Part shown: one piece after another, positions 1-12,964 of the stretch
How positions within the stretch are numbered: the stretch's first letter is position 1
Layout: the number at the start of each line of letters is the position of its first letter
Origin: Haliclona indistincta
Taxonomy: Eukaryota; Porifera; Demospongiae; Haplosclerida; Chalinidae
Length of the DNA stretch: 64,000 bases
Direction of reading: 5' to 3'
Assembly: GCA_964017065.1 (NCBI GenBank)
Contig: OZ024789.1
Coordinates: forward strand, 5,894,191-5,958,190
Program-made: the position numbers and the translations under genes
Notes under the pieces: model-generated
Databases searched by the model: none
Told to the model about the DNA's origin: nothing
What the model saw: only the letters and a program-made list of their open reading frames with translations

Positions 1-1385
1 AGAACATGTGCTGAGCTACAACAGATTGTGATCGATCGATCGCAGCATCGCACCAGCACTTCACCTAGGCCTATCTATACATGTTAGCTGTCAGTGCAGC
101 AATTGCTATGCTTGTCAATGCTATTTTCAGCTATTTTGTGTTTCTCATTTGTCTACAAGGATGTTTGAACTACATTTGTTGTAGAGAAGCGGAGCTGACG
201 GTGTAACCTGTCTTTACCATGCTGGTGTTAACCTTCAGCGTTTGGTAGAACTTTCCATGGCTGCTACTGTAGCAGAGCAAGTTGCAAGGCTGTGTGCACC
301 CGTATATTACTTCCAGATGATGTCATTATTAATAGTCTATGAATATTAATCAGTATCGAGCGTAACGATATACCGCTTATTACGATAGAATTACTCAAAA
401 TCAAAGACCCACGCTATAACCGATATGTACTGTTTGGCATGTTTTTTTTTGTGCAAAATTTGGTCACTCTTATGAGACAGTACATTATTACTTCGCTATC
501 TCATTATGTGCTCCTGGTTGCAAATTAAATTAGGTTGCATGGTCACAAATCAAATGAGGCCGGTAACAGAACAACCGAGAGCACTGTTTGCAAAGAAAAT
601 GAGATCGGTTGTACTACATGAGGTCGATCGTACAGCTACATGAGGTCGGTCATTCTACACAAGGTTGATTGTACAGCCTACCTTAGATCGATCATACTAC
701 ATTAGTAGTACAGTCATTTTATAGTTTGACCTCTGACAAATTGCAACACAAAAGTTTACAACATTTTTTGATAGAGTGAGACATGGTCTACAACATATCA
801 AAAGTCTCGAAGAATCTCACTGGGGGAAATACAAGAAATTAGCATTAATTTTTTGTTATCTCATGAATAATTAATGAGTTGTTACACTTTCTATTTAATA
901 ATTAGTCACAACACAAAGGTTTATGAATGTTTTTGGTGTTGATAGTAATTGTCTACAACATGCTACTAGACCTCGAGAAGTCTCATTAGGGCCGGAAAGT
1001 GGCAGAATTTAGCATTTTGTTGACTTATGAATAATTAATTAGTTACCTCAATTGTAGTGCACAGTATGAATCAAACATAAGGTTTTTGATATTAATTTTT
1101 ATTACAAAAGTACTTTTATAACTTATTCTTTCTTACTCTTTGTAAGCCAGGAACTGTTGTGCAAGACGCTAACTACAGTATTTTGAGTTATTTAACATTG
1201 TATACCAATTCGGTAACTGCATGTTAGACTACAAAATCAGTCTAGTAGCAACTAAAGCACAATAGCAGTACCACAGTGCATTATAGCTAGAGCACAAAGA
1301 GTAGCAAAATTACGACACAAAGTTAGTCTTAGAGTATAGTGCACATACAAGCCAAACTGTTACTGTTGTAGAATACAAGTAAAAG
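1..1385. other. AT-rich non-coding DNA left of the minisatellite
   Basis: I see no exon supported by homology here. At 540-700 there are several imperfect copies of a roughly 25-base motif of the form ATGAGGTCGGTC plus a short tail. The same motif recurs at 5140-5180, 6890-6960, 17310-17410, 31920-32030 and 56100-56215, all of them inside or next to intron 3 of the KRD genes. That suggests this stretch is still intron or 5' flank of KRD1. Otherwise nothing is recognised. Confidence 0.5.
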
Positions 1386-2170
1386 CTAGAGGGCAGTCTT
1401 AGAGGGTATAGTAGCTAGAGGGCAGTCTTAGAGTGGTATAGTAGCTAGGAGGCAGTCTTATAGAGTAGTACAGTAGCTAGAAGGCAGTCTTAGAGTGGTA
1501 CAGTAGCTAGGAGGCAGGCTTAGAGTGGTATAGTTGCTAGGAGGCAGTCTTAGAGTGGTACAGTAGCTAGGAGGCAGTCTAGAGTGGTGCAGTAGCTAGG
1601 AGGCAGTCTTAGAGTGGTACAGTAGCTAGAGGGCAGTCTTAGAGTGGTATACAGTAGCTAGAGGGCAATCTTAGAGTGGTACAGTAGCTATAGAGGGCAG
1701 TCTTAGAGTGGTACAGTAGTATAAAAGCAGTCTTAGAGTCGCATAGTAGTATAACAGCAGTCTCAGAGTGGTATAGTGGTATAAAGGCTGTCTTAGAGTG
1801 GCATAGTAGTATAACAGCAATCTCAGAGTGATATAGCAGTACAGCAACAGTCTCAGAGTGTTATAGCAGTATATAGGCAGTCTCAGAGTGTTATAGCAGT
1901 ATAACAGCAGTCTCAGAGTGGTATAGCAGTATAACAACAGTCTCAGAGTGGTATAGCAGTATAAAGGCAGTCTCAGAGTGGTATAGCAGTATAAAGGCAG
2001 TCTCAGAGTGCATGGTATAGCAGTATATAGGCAGTCTCAGTGGTATAGCAGTATAAAGGCAGTCTTGAAGTGCTATAAGCAGGCTTAGAGTGGTATTGCA
2101 GTATAACTAGCAGTCTTAGAGTGCTATAGTATTATAAATTTAAAGTGCTATAGTAGTATAAAAACAGTCT
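1386..2170. repeat. Minisatellite, about 30-bp monomer
   Basis: About 25 head-to-tail copies of a 30-base unit run without spacers. The core is GGCAGTCTTAGAGTGGTA followed by CAGTAGCTAG. The left half carries the variant GTAGCTAGGAG, and from about 1715 the right half carries the variant AGTATAACAGC with TCTCAGAG instead of TCTTAGAG. The array therefore consists of two homogenised blocks. The 88-residue antisense frame across it is an artefact of the repeat. Confidence 0.9.
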
Positions 2171-2628
2171 TGTCTTAGCTATAATAATCGTAGTAGTTGT
2201 GTGACTTAAGAGAATGATAAATAGCTTATTCAGCATAATCCTTTACACATGCAAATACAATGTAGCAGTGTAGCAAAATAATGTTGAGTCCATTTTGTCC
2301 ACTGTTCTGGGATACAGCACTAAATGTTTCACAATGAGCTAGGTTACTTCTAAGTGTATGCTAAAAGTTATTTTTATCAAAGTATCTATATCTACAGCAG
2401 GACTGTAGGAGGCATTGATGGCTGTGCATCAGGTGGCTCAGAATTTTAGATTGCCGTTATTATACAAGTGCAATACAAATAACCATGATTATTATAGTTA
2501 TTGGCTTTAGATCTGTGTGGCTATAGTGTACAATGTCTATAATGCTGTTTATAATTATTTCATGTTAGATATAGAGCAGCTATGATCCTCTTCTATAGCT
2601 CTAAAGCTTTTTCACATGATAATATTAG

Positions 2629-2790
2629 GGAGGCACGGTAGTGACTCCCTATGTAGGGATGAACGAGAAAAGAAGATGGCGGCTACATACAATGTATTAG
2701 CGTTCAAACGCTGATATTTCGCCTGGTGATGAATTTTATACGTCCAAAGACACTTAGATCTGCTCTCTGGCGTTGCCCCATCTTACAGTA
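2629..2790 (+). repeat. Inverted-repeat element end, family also at 6365-6533
   Basis: This block begins near TTAGGGAGGCACGGTAGTG and contains AAGATGGCGGCTAC and GTCCAAAGACACT. It matches the reverse complement of 6533-6365 over roughly 165 bases with moderate divergence. A third, shorter piece of the same block, in reverse orientation, is at about 24668-24706. The order of sub-blocks suggests a dispersed non-autonomous element that exists here in two orientations, not one 3.9-kb transposon, because the right-hand copy is flanked by uninterrupted intron sequence on both sides. Confidence 0.6.
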
Positions 2791-3009
2791 GCAAGGAGAT
2801 TGCTCGAAATTGTTACTAAAGTGACGAACCTGGAAACGGTGAAAATCGACTTTCGTCATCTTCGTTTTCTTTCTTTCTTTCCACTTGCCTAGCGCCTTTA
2901 CGCGAGCAGTGTCAAGACCAAAACACCCACGAACAGTCGTGAAATTCTCCTGGCATGTGCCTTTTGAACTTACTTTTTAGCGAAACGACGATATACATTT
3001 GACGAGCTC

Positions 3010-3265
3010 ACGATCACGAACAGTTGTCAGCTAAGTGTTTGACGCCATTATTGTGATTACGTAATACGCACGTGACCAAACACACATGTAGAGTATCGCC
3101 GTATGGAGAGCGCATATTGGCGTCTGGAGTCTTCGAAGAACAACTCACAGAGTAAGGTCGTGTAGTATCACCGTTCTGCTGCTTGCCAGATAGTATCACA
3201 GCCATCCAGAAAATTCTAAACCAGAGTGGGCGGGGCTCGTATGCTGTGCATCCAGGCTGCAGCAT
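3010..3265 (-). pseudogene. Decayed copy of the promoter/first exon of the small death-domain gene
   Basis: The reverse complement of this block aligns with 23040-23215. They share TTCTTCGAAGACT, GGCGATACTC, TGCGTATT and then ACAATAATGGCGTC, which in the copy at 23205 is the start codon region of the small membrane death-domain gene. Here the frame stops after five codons and no transmembrane or death-domain exon follows. It is best read as a broken duplicate of the 5' end of that gene carried in repetitive DNA. The match is by eye only. Confidence 0.45.
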
Positions 3266-3447
3266 ACATGAATGCGTGAGCTAGTTTCAGTATTTAGGAG
3301 CTACAAGTTAAAAAGCAATTATCAAGAAAAGCAAACCAAATCAATGATGGAAACAAAAAAGAGATACTTTATCTTGCCGAATTCGAACTGCACCAAAAAT
3401 TTGAAACTCACTGTAAAAGAAAAAAGGACACAAACAAGAAATAAAAA

Positions 3448-3801
3448 GATTTCTAACGAAATCAAAAGGATGTAGGGATAAAGAAATCTGCTACTGGTCC
3501 ACAATGTAAACCAACAAGGAGCAAGCATGGAATGGTAACACGATTGACTTGCTAACAGACCATAGATCCCTACATCAGTGGCTGACTACAGCAGTTCTGC
3601 TAGTTGCTGTTGACTGACACCTGACATGCATTGGTTAGTTTATAGTATAGTCAAAATGTTATGTACAGCCACTGATGTAGGGATCTATGGTCTGTTAGCA
3701 AGTCAATCGTGTTACCATTCCATGCTTGCTCCTTGTTGGTTTACATTGTGGACCAGTAGCAGATTTCTTTATCCCTACATCCTTTTGATTTCGTTAGAAA
3801 T
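3448..3801. repeat. Foldback element with ~137-bp inverted arms
   Basis: The arm at 3448-3584 (ATTTCTAACGAAATCAAAAG ... CATCAGTGGCTG) is an almost perfect reverse complement of 3666-3801, with a spacer of about 81 bases. A divergent single arm of the same family starts at about 6145. Frames inside the arms are repeat artefacts. Confidence 0.85.
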
Positions 3802-3811
3802 ATATATAGGT

Positions 3812-4860
3812 TAGACGATGGATTCGAGGTGTCTACGGGATTTGGATTTAGATCACCTCGGAAACCGATGTTTTAGACGTCCCGAGCGCGTAGCGCGAAG
3901 GCGTCTATTTCGGTTTCCAAGGTGAGCTAAATCTCGTAGGCACCGAGAATCTATCGTCTGAGGTGTTTAGACCATACCTGCGCTTAAGCAAACGAAGCGC
4001 TCGAGGTAGTAGAGAGCCCAGAGAAGTTCCCAGAGTCAAGCGAAAGCCCTTTTTCAAACGATGGCAGTATAAACTCGCGTGCGTTTATCGACGACGCCAT
4101 CTTGTTGTGGTTATTAATGACGTCGTTAATTAAAGGTGGTCTAAGTAAACTCAGCGGTGGTCTAAGTGAAATCAGCGGTGGTCTACTTGATTTAGTATAC
4201 CTCTGGCTGACCAATCAAATTGCAGAATTACATTGAAGTATGGTCTAAATATAGGTTATACCATGAAAAGGAGGGCAATACGGGATTTAAATCACCGCGG
4301 AAACCGATAGTATAGACGACCCGAGCGTGAAGCGCGAGGGCGTCTATTTCGGTTTCCAAGGTGATTTTAATCCCGTATTGCCCGACTGTTTCATGGTATA
4401 AGGTATTTATACCATACTGCGCTCTCAGGTAAGCTTCCCAAGACTACCAAGCACTGAAACAAGCCCTCTACTGTTGCGAGAAGCCAGTAGTGTCGCCGTT
4501 TTCATCATCGAGCGACGATCGTGTAAGAGCGCGTCGTTTGAATTCATAAGTTAGTGACGACGCTTTAGTTTACTATCTTCCAGCCGTGTAGAAGCACTAC
4601 TTTGGGTCTCACTAGAAGCGCTTAAGCATGGAGAAGCTAACTACGAAGTGTAAGTGCGTGAATCAAATCCTTTTCCAAGCTACGACAGTATAACTGTTTT
4701 GTTCACAACGGGTCCATTCTGCGGTGTGATAAGTGAAATTGGAGGTGTAATAAGTGAACTGGGAGGTGTAATAAGTGAAATAAATCACCTCGTTTTGAGC
4801 AATCTGATTGGTCAGAAACATTGAAGTATGGTATAAAGTAACTTAGTCACAATGAAATAT
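3812..4860. repeat. Two related hairpin-containing repeat elements with 21-bp tandem repeats
   Basis: Two similar modules lie in tandem. The first (3812-4250) has an imperfect palindrome at 3836-3960 whose centre reads CCCGAGCGCGTAGCGCGA, followed at 4130-4195 by three tandem copies of GGTGGTCTAAGT plus a variable tail. The second (4255-4860) has a palindrome at 4273-4383 with centre CCGAGCGTGAAGCGCGAGGG, followed at 4732-4792 by three copies of GGAGGTGTAATAAGTGAA. Same architecture, diverged sequence. No coding potential is recognised. Confidence 0.65.
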
Positions 4861-5180
4861 GTGAATACACTTTTGACTATGATTATGTAATGCAGCATTC
4901 AAGAAGTTTGTTAAACATCATTTTGGTTAATAAATTTTGAAAATCAAGATTATAATGAGATGGGCTAATTAAAAATTACAAATAATGCTATTTTTAGTAT
5001 TTCCCCTCATAGGATTCATTGAGACTTTTAGTATGTTATAGAGCAAGCAATTCCGTACTAGAAAAACATAAAATCATTTGTGTTGCAATTAGTCCTAGGT
5101 TTGACCCTTTTTGGGCTTAAAATGGCTGTACTATAGGTCGATTGTATACAACTGCATGAGGTTAGTTATTCTACACGAGG

Positions 5181-5516
5181 CCATAGGTGCTAACTTTTCC
5201 CGGAACAGATCAGGGATCATTGAAGGATTACATATTATTTTTAATTATTCATTGTTATTATATCATGCCATTAATTTTGATCAATTTTGATTAGCTTCGT
5301 TCGGTAAGGCGTGGATGTTCTGGTAATGTGTTGTAGATCAAAGCAAGAGTGCTGAATACTGCCTGGCTTACTGATCGTGAGTTCAAAATAGCCTGAAATC
5401 AATATTAAATAGGAATCAGATGAATTATTCTTGTTTCTGGGACTATAGTAACTTCCGTGCAGGACACAGTTAAAAATCCGTGACTGTCCCGGATATTTTG
5501 GGACGCTGGCACCTAT
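5181..5516. mobile_element. Probable MITE with short inverted ends
   Basis: The ends read ATAGGTGCTAACTTTTCCC at the left and GGGACGCTGGCACCTAT at the right, which are inverted. No transposase frame is present. A sequence related to the right end occurs in intron 3 of KRD3 (about 30915-30955) and KRD4 (about 55150-55195), so the insertion may predate the duplications. Boundaries are approximate. Confidence 0.45.
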
Positions 5517-6122
5517 GCATGGTCGATACGTGCATGATGTCTATCAGGCAGTCAGGCATATGGGTGAGCACAATATTCCGAAGTGATTTTGGGAATAATG
5601 AGCTGGTGCTGGAATAGAATAATTTAAAGAATTTTCAAAGCCACACCACAGAGTAATTCATAATTCAAAATTTTATGTAATACAAGACTAAAGGAGTGTA
5701 TTCTGATAGACAGTACAGTGCATTACACGTAGAAACATCAATGCTCTTCCAGTACAATGGTCACCAAGCTACAAATACAAGAACTGTGTTGCTGTATTCT
5801 GTCAGTTATGATCATAAAAAGTTTCATTTTGAGTGAGAATTCTGGGCCAGATGCATGAGAATAATGGGTGAAAATGATGGGAAGTTCCGGAAAGAATAAG
5901 AGGCAGAGTTTGAGGAATAACATGCTCACCCCTATAGCTACATGTAGTCGGGCGTCGGCACAAGAAAAGACAGAGTATGTTGGACCATCTATTTAGTACA
6001 CACCAAAGTGCATTTTGGCAGCAAATCCTGACTGATCGTGAGGTGGAGAGTCTGAATTACAGAACGCATTGATTGGAATATGCCAAAAAGTACTCAAGTT
6101 ACTCCAGCTGTTCTTGAGCTAT

Positions 6123-6533
6123 AATTATAATTTATTTAAAAAGATTTCTGACGAAATCAAAAGGATGTAGAGATGACGAAATCTAGCTACCTCTGGTCCA
6201 CATTGTAAACCAACAAGGAACTAGCATGGAATGGTAACACGATTGACTGGATAATAAACCATGCATCCCTCATCAGTGGCTGCTTTACTGGCTATAGGCC
6301 AGGAATGCTGGTGTTGACTGAGAGTCCATAACATGGGCAGCCACTGATGTAGGGATTCAAGGTTTATTATCCAGGATGGGGCAATGCCAAAGAGCTGATT
6401 ATATCAGTGTCTTTGGACGTACATTTTCAGCACCAGGGGAATATCAGCGTGTGAACGCTATTACATTGTATTGTAGCCGCCATCTTGTTTTCCCTTCATC
6501 CCTACATAGGGACGCACTACTGTGCATTCCTAA
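6123..6533. mobile_element. ~0.4-kb insertion in KRD1 upstream intron
   Basis: Flanking sequence on the left (ending near TTCTTGAGCTATAAT) and on the right (starting TTTTGGACGACCTCTG) is contiguous in KRD3 intron 3 (about 31605) and KRD4 intron 3 (about 55685). About 400 bases are therefore extra here. The insert contains a foldback-family arm (about 6145-6290) and the reverse complement of block 2629-2790. Confidence 0.7.
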
Positions 6534-7314
6534 TTTTGGACGACCTCTGTGACCACTTGTCAATAGAAGAGCAAACCCACAACCAGTATCTAATCCCTTA
6601 CTAGTTGCTTCGAGAAGTTTATTTGTGGAATACAGAAGCATCATTCGAAAAAGTAGACCAACATGATACACGAGACAATCCAGTTTTTCTTGCACCTTTC
6701 CTTCTTCATATTGAGCAATTAGCTGGAGTACTTTTAGGCATATTCCAAATGGTGCATTCTGTAATTCAGACTCTCCACCTTGGGATTGGTCAGGATTTGT
6801 TGCCATAATACACTTTGGTGCGTAATAAATAGAACTAATGGTCCAACACACCCAGTTTTTTCCTATGCCGACACCTGATTGCCTAATAGACCTCAGGTAG
6901 GCTGTACGATCGACCTCGTGTAGAATGTCCAATCTCATGTAGCTGTATGATCGACCTCATGCATTATTATTCTTGGTGGTCTGCAGCACAGAGGCTCTCC
7001 ACAGTGATTGCTTAGACCAGGAGTATACAATCGATCAAAGTGCATATCTGAAAGGTGCAATATCTTGTTGGTTGGTGATCCATCCTATTGTAGATCAGTT
7101 ACATTTTTGTATTTTAGGAGATGTTTTAAATAACATCTCCTATAATTAGCATATTGTGTATAAGAAGCAACATAGTACACTGTTGTACACTGTACTAAAA
7201 GAAACAACATTGCTGTGATTCTTAGCATCATGGAGACTAAGTGTGTATCAATCAGTAAATTAACGAAGTAAATAAAGTAAGTGCAGCCAGTGAAGTAATT
7301 ATACATTAACAATA

Positions 7315-7573
7315 TGTGAGCGGATTTGAGAAAAGGGGTCACTTCGCGCATGTAATTTTCGAACGCATGCATGTTTTCAACTTGCTGCCATTCATCCAAA
7401 TTTGGTACCATGGCTCTAAAATTTGATATACAGCAAGCAGAATGTTCAAATATTATGCAGAAAAAATTGCATTAAGTTTCAGTAATGTTTGACTGAGTAG
7501 CAGCCATTTGAAAACAGGCGTGCGTTCAAAAATTACATGCTCGAAGTGACCCCTTTTCTCAAATCCGCTCACA
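7315..7573. mobile_element. MITE with ~50-bp inverted ends and TA flanks
   Basis: The left end TGTGAGCGGATTTGAGAAAA is the exact inverse of the right end TTTTCTCAAATCCGCTCACA, and the match continues imperfectly for about 50 bases. TA dinucleotides flank both sides, as for Tc1/mariner-type elements. There is no coding capacity. Confidence 0.8.
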
Positions 7574-10500
7574 TATGCTGTACATACACCGCCAGCTAAG
7601 TGCAGTTATATTAATAATTAGTTATAATTAGTCAACCCATGGTGGAAGCTGATCTGCATGGTCTTCAAACAAGCAGTGCACACTCAAGAACATAGGATGT
7701 AGTCAAGTGTGTGTTACCATGAGATAAGTGGAACCTTTATGGCTGCCTGACAGTCTCAATAATAGAAATAAAACTGTAATCGTAGAATGACAACGAACAT
7801 TTAGTTTTATTGTCCTCTACTGTACATACAAATAGCAGCATATTGTGTACAGTGTAATCACATACACTGTTGCTAACACATCATGTTATGTGCTGTGAGC
7901 ATGTCTGTTATAAAATGATAGCCCAGGATGAGTCTGCTCTTCTTCTTACCAGCACTGGACCAGGATCAACAAACCTATCAACCAATCGGTGGAATGGCCT
8001 AAGAGGAGGTGTCATCATGCTACCACATGTGTGAGTGGTCCACTACTAGTGATTGTGGGAGGGGATAGTTTGCGGCGTATTAGCAGTGACTGTTGGATTG
8101 GTGACCTCACTACAAACCAGTGGAAGAAGGTATATAGTGTTTGTATCTTAGACACTTTCAAGATTGGTTTGATATTGTATACATTCTTCAGCTATCCCTC
8201 CCTGACTCTGTGACTAAACGAAGCTATCATTCACTTTCTGCTCTACAACTATCACCACACAGTGTGTTATTGGTAATATTTGGTGGACAGAGATCGCATT
8301 ATTCTAATAGTGTATCCCACACTGCCCTCATTGAATTGAGTGAGTACTATATCAATGTATAGTCCATGCAGTACAGCAGCTATAGTGACAGACACTGGGC
8401 AGTGGTACAGGTGTACTGCTGACATAACAGCTGTTTTCTCCCATGCAGTCCTGCAGAAAGATGACGGGCAGTGGGTGGTGGGTAGGATATTAGAGGGAGC
8501 AGCCTTGGAAGACATGAGAGTGTACCAGCAGATGTACCGGGAGATGATACAATACAATGGTCAGTTCAAATTATTTATTGACACGTGTTATGTAAAGCAA
8601 TTTTTATGCTTTTTCAGATGCCAAGGCGTCACTGGGAGTAACAGTCATCATGAATATCACCAACATTGGTACCCAGGGCTATCCCGGCACAGGAAAAACA
8701 TCAATTCTTCACCTCGCCATGGGGAAAGAGCCAGCCCCTCAAAGGAACAGTACCGGCTGTATTGATCCACCCTCTCGCTACATGCTGATCAATAGTGAAG
8801 CTGATTCCTGCAGTGCAGCACAAGTGGAGTGGGAGAATGTCACTACAGACAAGATGTTTGAAATGGTTTGTGGAGCAGTAAAGAAGACCATTGAGGAAAG
8901 TCCATTGGACAAGGCTCTGGTCCATTCAGACAAGCCTGCAGTAGCAGCGCTACCAGTAGCAATGGACACTAGCTCACTTGCTGCAAACGACACTGCTGCA
9001 GAGTATGACCCAACTCCTGTTGGCAATGAACTGGTCCCTCCTATACAACTACCACCAGCAGCAGTAGCAGGCAGTGCTAATCAGATACCAGCAGCAGCTG
9101 AGCCTTCTCTTGATCCTTATTCTCCAGTGGCTAACGTTGGCTTTACTTGGTTTCCTGATCTGCTCAAAGAACTGTACAGCAGCAGAAGTTCTGGTGTAAT
9201 CTTCAACTCCCACTGGATGATGGTGACTGATTGTGGTGGCCAACCACCATTTCTGGATGCAGCCGCTCTTTTCCTTCGAAACAGCTGTCTTCAAATCTTT
9301 CCTCTCAAACTCAACGAGCCCTTGAGCAAAATAGCAGAGTTTTCTTATTTCTTTAGTGGCAAGTCTGCCAACTGTGAGCAATTTGATGTATTGTTGAGAA
9401 ATCAACAGATAATGGAGACTCTAGCCAAGTCTACAGCTTCTATTCAGCCACCATTCACACCGTCAGCAACTGAGTGTCCAAAGGGAGCTAAATTCACAAT
9501 CGTGGGCACATTTGAAGACGAGGCACACCATTGCAGTGAAACAGTAGCAGAGAAAGAGACGATTCTCAAACAAGTCCTCGAACCGTACAAAGCATTCCGA
9601 GTGCAGCTGGGTAGCAAGGTGATCCTGCCTATCAATGCCGTCGCCATGGACACCGAGACCAAGAAGGAGCGGACAGAGTCAGCAAAGAAACTTCGACGAC
9701 TATTGAAAAAGGCAAATGTGACAATGAAAGTAGAGGTAAAGCTGCGCTGGTTTGGGTTTCTCCTGAGCATGCTGACTATAGCTGAGAAGGATGGTAAAGC
9801 CATACTCCCACTTAGTGAGTGCTATAGACTCGGAGACTCTCTTGAGATGGACAAATCAGAGACCATGAAAGCAATCCAGTTTTTCCACGATATCAGCCTC
9901 ATCATGCATTTTGATACTCCGAAGCTCAGAGACTCTGTCATCATCGACACCAAACCAGTGCTCAACAAACTCTCTCGACTAATTACTCTCTCGTTTCTGG
10001 ATGAAGATTTCCTTGCTGAGCACTACGAGGACATTGTTCTTCCTGACGGAGCCAAGGAACTACTCCAGCACCACGGGGCGCTTCACCCGTTCCACACTAG
10101 AGTCATGTGTTGAGTTCTCTTTGTCCATTCCATTGCAATTCTTTGTAGACATTTTAGAGCACGTAAAGATAGTGGCTGCGATTGACCAAACATCAGAGTA
10201 TTTTATGCCTTGCGCTCTACCCTATGCTACTGAAATGCCTGACTCCTCCCACCCATGGGTGATTAGACTGAGAGTAAGACGAGGGGTCGACAAAGAGTAT
10301 GTTCCTATCCCAGTGGGTTATCTACCAGCCATTCTAGTCTTCCTTCTCACTAGGTTCTCGGATTGCTTTTCTTTAAATCGACACCAGAGGCAATATCGAA
10401 ATAAGATCGAGTTGGATTATGGTCCTGGAGGAGTGGTCTGTTTAGTGGAGCGCCATCTTCAACTGGAGGTGCACTATTCTTGCTGTGACCGACTTCAGCA

Positions 10501-11075
10501 AGAGTGCATGAATATTCGAAATCACGTTTTGGAGTCGATTCGTTTGACAGAAGAAAAGCTCCACATCAGAGAAGGTGCCATCACCAAGGTGGACTCTTTC
10601 CTATGCTCCTGTGGTGAGGGCAGCAGGGCCCAGCACATCTGTGCCTACAACCCTGAGACACAGATTGTGGAATGTGAGAAGACAAGAGAAGTGTTTGTAT
10701 TGGAAGCTCATCATCAGCTGTGGCTAGGTGTGTTGTGATGTAGTCTCTGATGATACATGTGATAATTGTATTGATGTAGGAGCAGCAATGGAGAGCACTG
10801 CACACTCTATTCACTTCAGTGACGACACCAGTGACAGTCATGAGCTACTACCACTAGCAGCAGTAGCAGAAGGTGAGCACTGTATACTGGTGTGGCTAGG
10901 TCAACCTCAGCTGGTATTATGTGGTATAATGATAATACAGAGAGTGTGTGATCATGATCAGCTTGTGATGATGGATAGTGACTAGTAAACAGTGTTTACA
11001 CTAGTAGTCATGTATCATTAGCTACTGTATTACCATATATGGTGGTAAACATGTACTATGATGTGTTTGTATGTA

Positions 11076-11657
11076 CAGTGAAACCTGTCTTAGCGACCAC
11101 TTGCATAGAGCGACCACCTCTCTCCAGCGTCCACGACTAAATTCCCCGGCCAACAGCTATAGAAAAGCACCTAGAGCCAACATGTCTACAGCGACCACCT
11201 GCCTAATGTGGACAACGACCGCACGTACCAGCATGCAGTGTACAAAACTACACTGTCGATTACGGCCAGTAGGCGTGGCAATTAGGCGTGGTTACTGATT
11301 ACTGGCGCGAACAGTTACGATCAGTTGCTGTTGACTCGACATTGCTAAGCTAAGAAGTATTTCTATAAACAAACTTTAATGGACTCCGAGGACTTTTTCA
11401 CTAATGTATGCTGACTTAATAATTATCGAAACCAGCCTGAATATCAGTCAATTCATTGTAATTTATTTTAGCTGTCAAGAGTTTTCTGTTAGCTACATTT
11501 GTTGAATTGATTGCACATTATAAATGCATGAATCCTGTCTAATGAGGTCACATTCGGTAGTGGTCGCTCTTCACAGGTAACTGCCTACAGAGTCCACCTG
11601 TCTATTGCAGCCTGTAAAAATTGGCCCATAGGTGGTCGCTTTAGACAGGTTTCACTG
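11076..11657. mobile_element. Tc1/mariner-like MITE in KRD1 intron 8, TA target duplication
   Basis: The ends CAGTGAAACCTGTCTTAGCG and CGCTTTAGACAGGTTTCACTG are inverted repeats. The element is flanked by TA on both sides. The same intron in KRD2, KRD3 and KRD4 reads GTATGTACTACCACTATC with a single TA, which is the empty site. At 582 bp it has no transposase frame. Confidence 0.9.
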
Positions 11658-12290
11658 TACTACCACTATCTCTTACTATACTAACAGTGGTTTATCACAA
11701 CAGCTCTCTCATGTCATAGTTTGTATTCTAGTGTTGCTCCATTATTGCTGGTCATGTGAGTCATATCTTTAGTGTTCTATCAGCTAGTCATGAGATGTGT
11801 TGAATCAGTTGTGTTAGTGACTGTGTTGTTACTGTCAGTACTGATGGTATTATACCAGTAGCTACTACAGTATCTGATGGACACACACCATCTCATGATC
11901 ATGGTAACACTATACCTGCTACTGCTGTCAATATGGCTCATTGTGTCTCTTGTGTGTAGGTAGTGACACTCCCACTCTACTCAAGCTGAAGACAATGAAA
12001 GGAGCTGATGGTAAACCACTGAAGATAGTTCAAAAGATTGCTGCTCATGACTACACAACATTTGGTATGTGTCTCCTACAAGATGAGAACGGAGAAGAAG
12101 TTGATCTCATTGAGAAGGACCATATCGTCAAAGGTGCTGAGAGTGTTACGAAGGAAATTCTCAAGAAATGGCTGACAAGTGATGCATCTAATCGTACATA
12201 TCAACACTTGATAGAGTGTCTCAAAGATGCTGATCTGGGTGCACTTGCTGAGCTCATTGCACAAAGGTAAGCTACCAACAAACAGAATTC

Positions 12291-12945
<655 letters not shown>

Positions 12946-12964
12946 CCATCTCTTTCTCAGATAA

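Noticed and set aside
2629..6533. A single 3.9-kb transposon with 165-bp inverted ends
   Set aside because: The intron sequence on both sides of 6123-6533 is contiguous in KRD3 and KRD4, so the right-hand piece is a separate small insertion. No transposase lies between.
6444..6938. 164-residue minus-strand frame
   Set aside because: It spans the edge of an inserted repeat and intron sequence, has no recognisable domain, and is not open in the matching introns of KRD3 and KRD4.
8340..8448. Coding exon beginning TACAGCAGCTATAG before KRD exon 6
   Set aside because: Joined to the preceding phase-1 exon it gives an immediate stop. The acceptor at CATGCAG before TCCTGCAG keeps the frame in all four copies.
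9049..9803. Antisense frames of 118-143 residues opposite KRD exon 7 (repeated in every copy)
   Set aside because: They mirror a conserved coding exon, have no homology of their own, and change exactly with the sense strand.
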